From positions 1 through 13,743 of the forward strand of contig DNIP01000128.1 in NCBI GenBank assembly GCA_003499325.1: a stretch of 13,743 bases of DNA. Direction: 5' to 3'. The notes below the pieces were generated by a model. It ran no database searches, was not told the origin of the DNA, and was given only the letters and a program-made list of their open reading frames with translations. A program made the position numbers and the translations under genes. Positions 11,216-13,743 of the stretch are shown here, piece after piece (positions within the stretch are counted from its first letter, which is position 1; each line of letters begins with the position of its first letter). Source of the stretch: Oscillospiraceae bacterium. GTDB lineage: Bacteria; Bacillota; Clostridia; Oscillospirales; Acutalibacteraceae.

Positions 11216-13743
11216 TTATTCTTCTGTCGGAGCGGCAGGAACAGCGGGGATATAATTCTCCTCGAGCTCGATGTTGTTGTAGCGGGGCATACCGGTACCG
11301 GCAGGAACCAGCTTACCGATCAGAACATTCTCCTTCAAACCGACCAGCGGATCGACCTTGCCCTTGATCGCGGCGTCGGTGAGCACGCGGGTGGTCTCCT
11401 GGAAGGACGCAGCGGACAGGAAGCTGTCGGTCGCAAGAGACGCCTTGGTGATACCCAACAATAGCTGTGTCCAGGTCGCTTCTTTGAGACCCTCTTCACC
11501 GTTGGCGATACGCTCTTTTATTTCTTTATTCGCATAAAGAACATCGATACGGTTGTACATCTGACCGGGCATGAAGTCGGTCGAGCCCGGATCGTCCACT
11601 CTTACCTTCTTGAGCATCTGGCGTACGATAACCTCGATATGCTTATCGTTGATATCAACACCCTGCAGGCGGTAGGTACTCTGTACCTCGCTGATCAGGT
11701 AGTCCTGAACCGCGTTGGTGCCCATGATGTCAAGAATATCGTGAGGATTGACAGCACCGTCGGTGATCTTGTCACCCTTGTTGATATGCTGACCTTCCTC
11801 CACCGCGACGCGGAAGCCGAAGGGGATCAGATAGCTCTTTTCCTCGGCGGTCTCGGTGTTATATACGATCGCGTGACGGGTGTTCTTGATCTCCTCAAAG
11901 CGAACGTCACCCTCGATCTCGGAGATGATCGCAAGGTTCTTCGGCTTACGGGTCTCGAACAGCTCTTCAACACGGGGCAGACCCTGTGTGATATCCTCCG
12001 CCGAAGCGACGCCGCCGGTATGGAAGGTACGCATCGTCAGCTGTGTACCGGGTTCGCCGATGGACTGCGCGGCGATGATACCGACCGCCTCACCGACGGT
12101 GACAGGCTGACCGTTCGCCAGGTTCGCGCCGTAGCACTTCTTGCAGACGCCGTGCTTGGAGCGGCACGCGAGGATGGAGCGGATCTCGATGCTCTCAACG
12201 CCGGAGTTGCAGATGATATCCGCCTCGCGCTCACCCATGAGCTGATCCTTGGATACCAGCACGTTGCCGTTCTCGTCGCAGAAATCGCGGACGAGGTAAC
12301 GGCCCATCAGACGCTCGTGCATCTCCTCGATGACCTGCTTGCCCGCCTTGATGTCAAAGACCTCAAGACCTTCGTTGGCATGGCAGTCATCATCACGGAT
12401 GATGACCTCCTGCGATACATCGACCAGACGACGGGTCAGATAACCCGAGTCAGCGGTACGCAGCGCGGTATCAGCCAGACCTTTACGCGCACCACGGGAG
12501 GAAATGAAGTATTCTAAGATGTTCAGACCTTCACGATAGTTCGCACGAATCGGGATCTCGATGGTTTTACCGGAGGTGTTCGCGATCAGTCCGCGCATAC
12601 CCGCGAGCTGACGGATCTGGCTCATAGAACCACGCGCGCCGGAATCAGCCATCATGTAGATCGGATTATATCTGTCCAGGTTCTTCTGGAGCTTATCGGT
12701 TACGTCATTGGTCGCCTTTTCCCAGATGGAGAGAACCTTCTCGTATCTCTCCTGATCGGAGCGCAGACCCATGTTGAACTCTTCGCGGATCGCGTCAACG
12801 TCCGCCTCTGCCTTTTCGATGATCTCCTTCTTCTCGGGCGGGATCGTCGCGTCGCAGACAGCGACGGTGATCGCGCCGATGGTGGAGTATTTGTAGCCCT
12901 GCGCCTTGACGTTATCGAGCACCTCTGCGGTGACCTCGGTACCGTGGACGCGGATGCAGGCGTCGATGATCTTACCGAGCTGCTTCTTGCCGACGAGGAA
13001 GTCGACCTCGAACTTGCAGGCGTTCTCTTCCTTGGTTCTGTCAACGAAGCCCAGATCCTGCGGAACAGCGCGGTTGAAGATGATCTTGCCGACGGTGGTG
13101 TCGATGATCGCCCTCTTCATCTCGCCGTCTACCTCGACCTCGCGTCTGACCTTGATCTTGCTGTGCAGGGTCAGAATGCCGGTCTGGTACGCCATGAGCG
13201 CCTCATCGATATCCTTGAACACCTTGCCCTCACCGGGCTCGCCGTCCTTATCGAGGGTCAGATAGTAGGAACCGAGTACCATATCCTGCGTCGGAACGAC
13301 GACAGGCTTACCGTCGGAGGGCTTCAAGAGGTTGCCGGCAGCGAGCATGAGGAAGCGAGCCTCAGCCTGTGCCTCGGCGGAAAGCGGTACGTGCACCGCC
13401 ATCTGGTCGCCGTCGAAGTCGGCGTTGTACGCGGTACATACCAACGGATGGAGCTTTAACGCGCGACCCTCTACGAGAACCGGCTCAAACGCCTGAATAC
13501 CCAGTCTGTGCAGGGTAGGCGCACGGTTGAGCAGTACGGGATGACCCTTGATGACAACCTCGAGCGCGTCCCATACCTCGGGCTTCGCTCTCTCGACCGC
13601 CTTACGAGCAGCCTTGATATTCTGCGAGACCTTGGTCTCGACCAGACGCTTCATAACAAAGGGCTTGAACAGCTCGAGCGCCATCTCCTTGGGCAGACCG
13701 CACTGGTACATCTTCAGCTCAGGGCCGACGACGATAACGGAAC
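11216..13743 (-). CDS. rpoC: DNA-directed RNA polymerase beta' subunit, C-terminal part (5' end off right edge)
   Basis: The largest RNA polymerase subunit; it carries the catalytic magnesium site. The frame stays open to the right edge, where [20 protein letters not shown] is mid-protein, so the ATG at 13711 is internal. About 840 residues are visible. The active-site motif NADFDGDQM is at 13426-13400. The bridge-helix and trigger-loop region contains MRTFHTGG (12034-12011) and [16 protein letters not shown]. The second zinc site is present (DDC, then [11 protein letters not shown]). The end [14 protein letters not shown] followed by a short acidic tail is normal for Firmicutes. The N-terminal zinc ribbon and clamp, and rpoB, should lie to the right. 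No damage is seen. Confidence 0.98.
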   Translation of the reverse strand, partial: SVIVVGPELKMYQCGLPKEMALELFKPFVMKRLVETKVSQNIKAARKAVERAKPEVWDALEVVIKGHPVLLNRAPTLHRLGIQAFEPVLVEGRALKLHPLVCTAYNADFDGDQMAVHVPLSAEAQAEARFLMLAAGNLLKPSDGKPVVVPTQDMVLGSYYLTLDKDGEPGEGKVFKDIDEALMAYQTGILTLHSKIKVRREVEVDGEMKRAIIDTTVGKIIFNRAVPQDLGFVDRTKEENACKFEVDFLVGKKQLGKIIDACIRVHGTEVTAEVLDNVKAQGYKYSTIGAITVAVCDATIPPEKKEIIEKAEADVDAIREEFNMGLRSDQERYEKVLSIWEKATNDVTDKLQKNLDRYNPIYMMADSGARGSMSQIRQLAGMRGLIANTSGKTIEIPIRANYREGLNILEYFISSRGARKGLADTALRTADSGYLTRRLVDVSQEVIIRDDDCHANEGLEVFDIKAGKQVIEEMHERLMGRYLVRDFCDENGNVLVSKDQLMGEREADIICNSGVESIEIRSILACRSKHGVCKKCYGANLANGQPVTVGEAVGIIAAQSIGEPGTQLTMRTFHTGGVASAEDITQGLPRVEELFETRKPKNLAIISEIEGDVRFEEIKNTRHAIVYNTETAEEKSYLIPFGFRVAVEEGQHINKGDKITDGAVNPHDILDIMGTNAVQDYLISEVQSTYRLQGVDINDKHIEVIVRQMLKKVRVDDPGSTDFMPGQMYNRIDVLYANKEIKERIANGEEGLKEATWTQLLLGITKASLATDSFLSAASFQETTRVLTDAAIKGKVDPLVGLKENVLIGKLVPAGTGMPRYNNIELEENYIPAVPAAPTEE

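Noticed and set aside
11639..12517. Plus-strand open frame (292 codons) opposite rpoC
   Set aside because: It is a shadow of the highly conserved rpoC frame.

Overview
All genes in this window read on the minus strand. The sequence points to a spore-forming, starch-using Clostridia of the Ruminococcus type. The evidence is a yabO-yabP-yabQ-divIC-yabR block as in Bacillus subtilis, including the spore-specific yabP and yabQ, plus a very large secreted protein with a dockerin, Pro/Thr/Glu-rich linkers and several starch-binding-like modules. The species cannot be fixed from the sequence alone.

Layout in transcription order (right to left): (1) 13743-11216, the C-terminal two thirds of rpoC (RNA polymerase beta'), closed by a strong terminator and a second one behind it. 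(2) 10949-5073, a 1958-residue secreted protein with a signal peptide, an N-terminal dockerin, one divergent and four near-identical cohesin-like modules, two X25-like domains, and three C-terminal carbohydrate-binding-like domains. No catalytic domain is visible. It has its own sigma-A promoter with an inverted repeat centred on the -10, a 5'-leader hairpin touching the Shine-Dalgarno, and a UUCG-capped terminator, so it looks like a single-gene transcription unit. (3) 4940-2301, the yabO-yabP-yabQ-divIC-yabR-hpf cluster. Three promoters can be read in it: sigma-A before yabO, a sigma-E-like promoter before yabP, and sigma-A inside yabQ before divIC. This would separate S4 RNA-binding, sporulation, and division/ribosome-hibernation outputs. 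(4) 2300-1956, an intergenic stretch with a hairpin terminator and a repeat-like element bounded by GTAGGG/CCCTAC. (5) 1901-792, a THUMP-type rRNA methyltransferase with its own promoter. (6) 620-1, the N-terminal part of an ABC-transporter substrate-binding protein running off the left edge, also with its own promoter.

The housekeeping genes are ordinary. The unusual part is the giant protein. It combines a dockerin (a plug that docks onto a cohesin-bearing partner) with cohesin-fold-like modules and starch-binding-like domains, which suggests a non-catalytic adaptor or adhesin of an amylosome-like surface complex. The four 525-bp modules differ at only a few clustered positions and form a mosaic, a sign of recent duplication and recombination. 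A second attractive feature is the yabP promoter/hairpin arrangement: the start point of transcription may decide whether the yabP ribosome-binding site is exposed.
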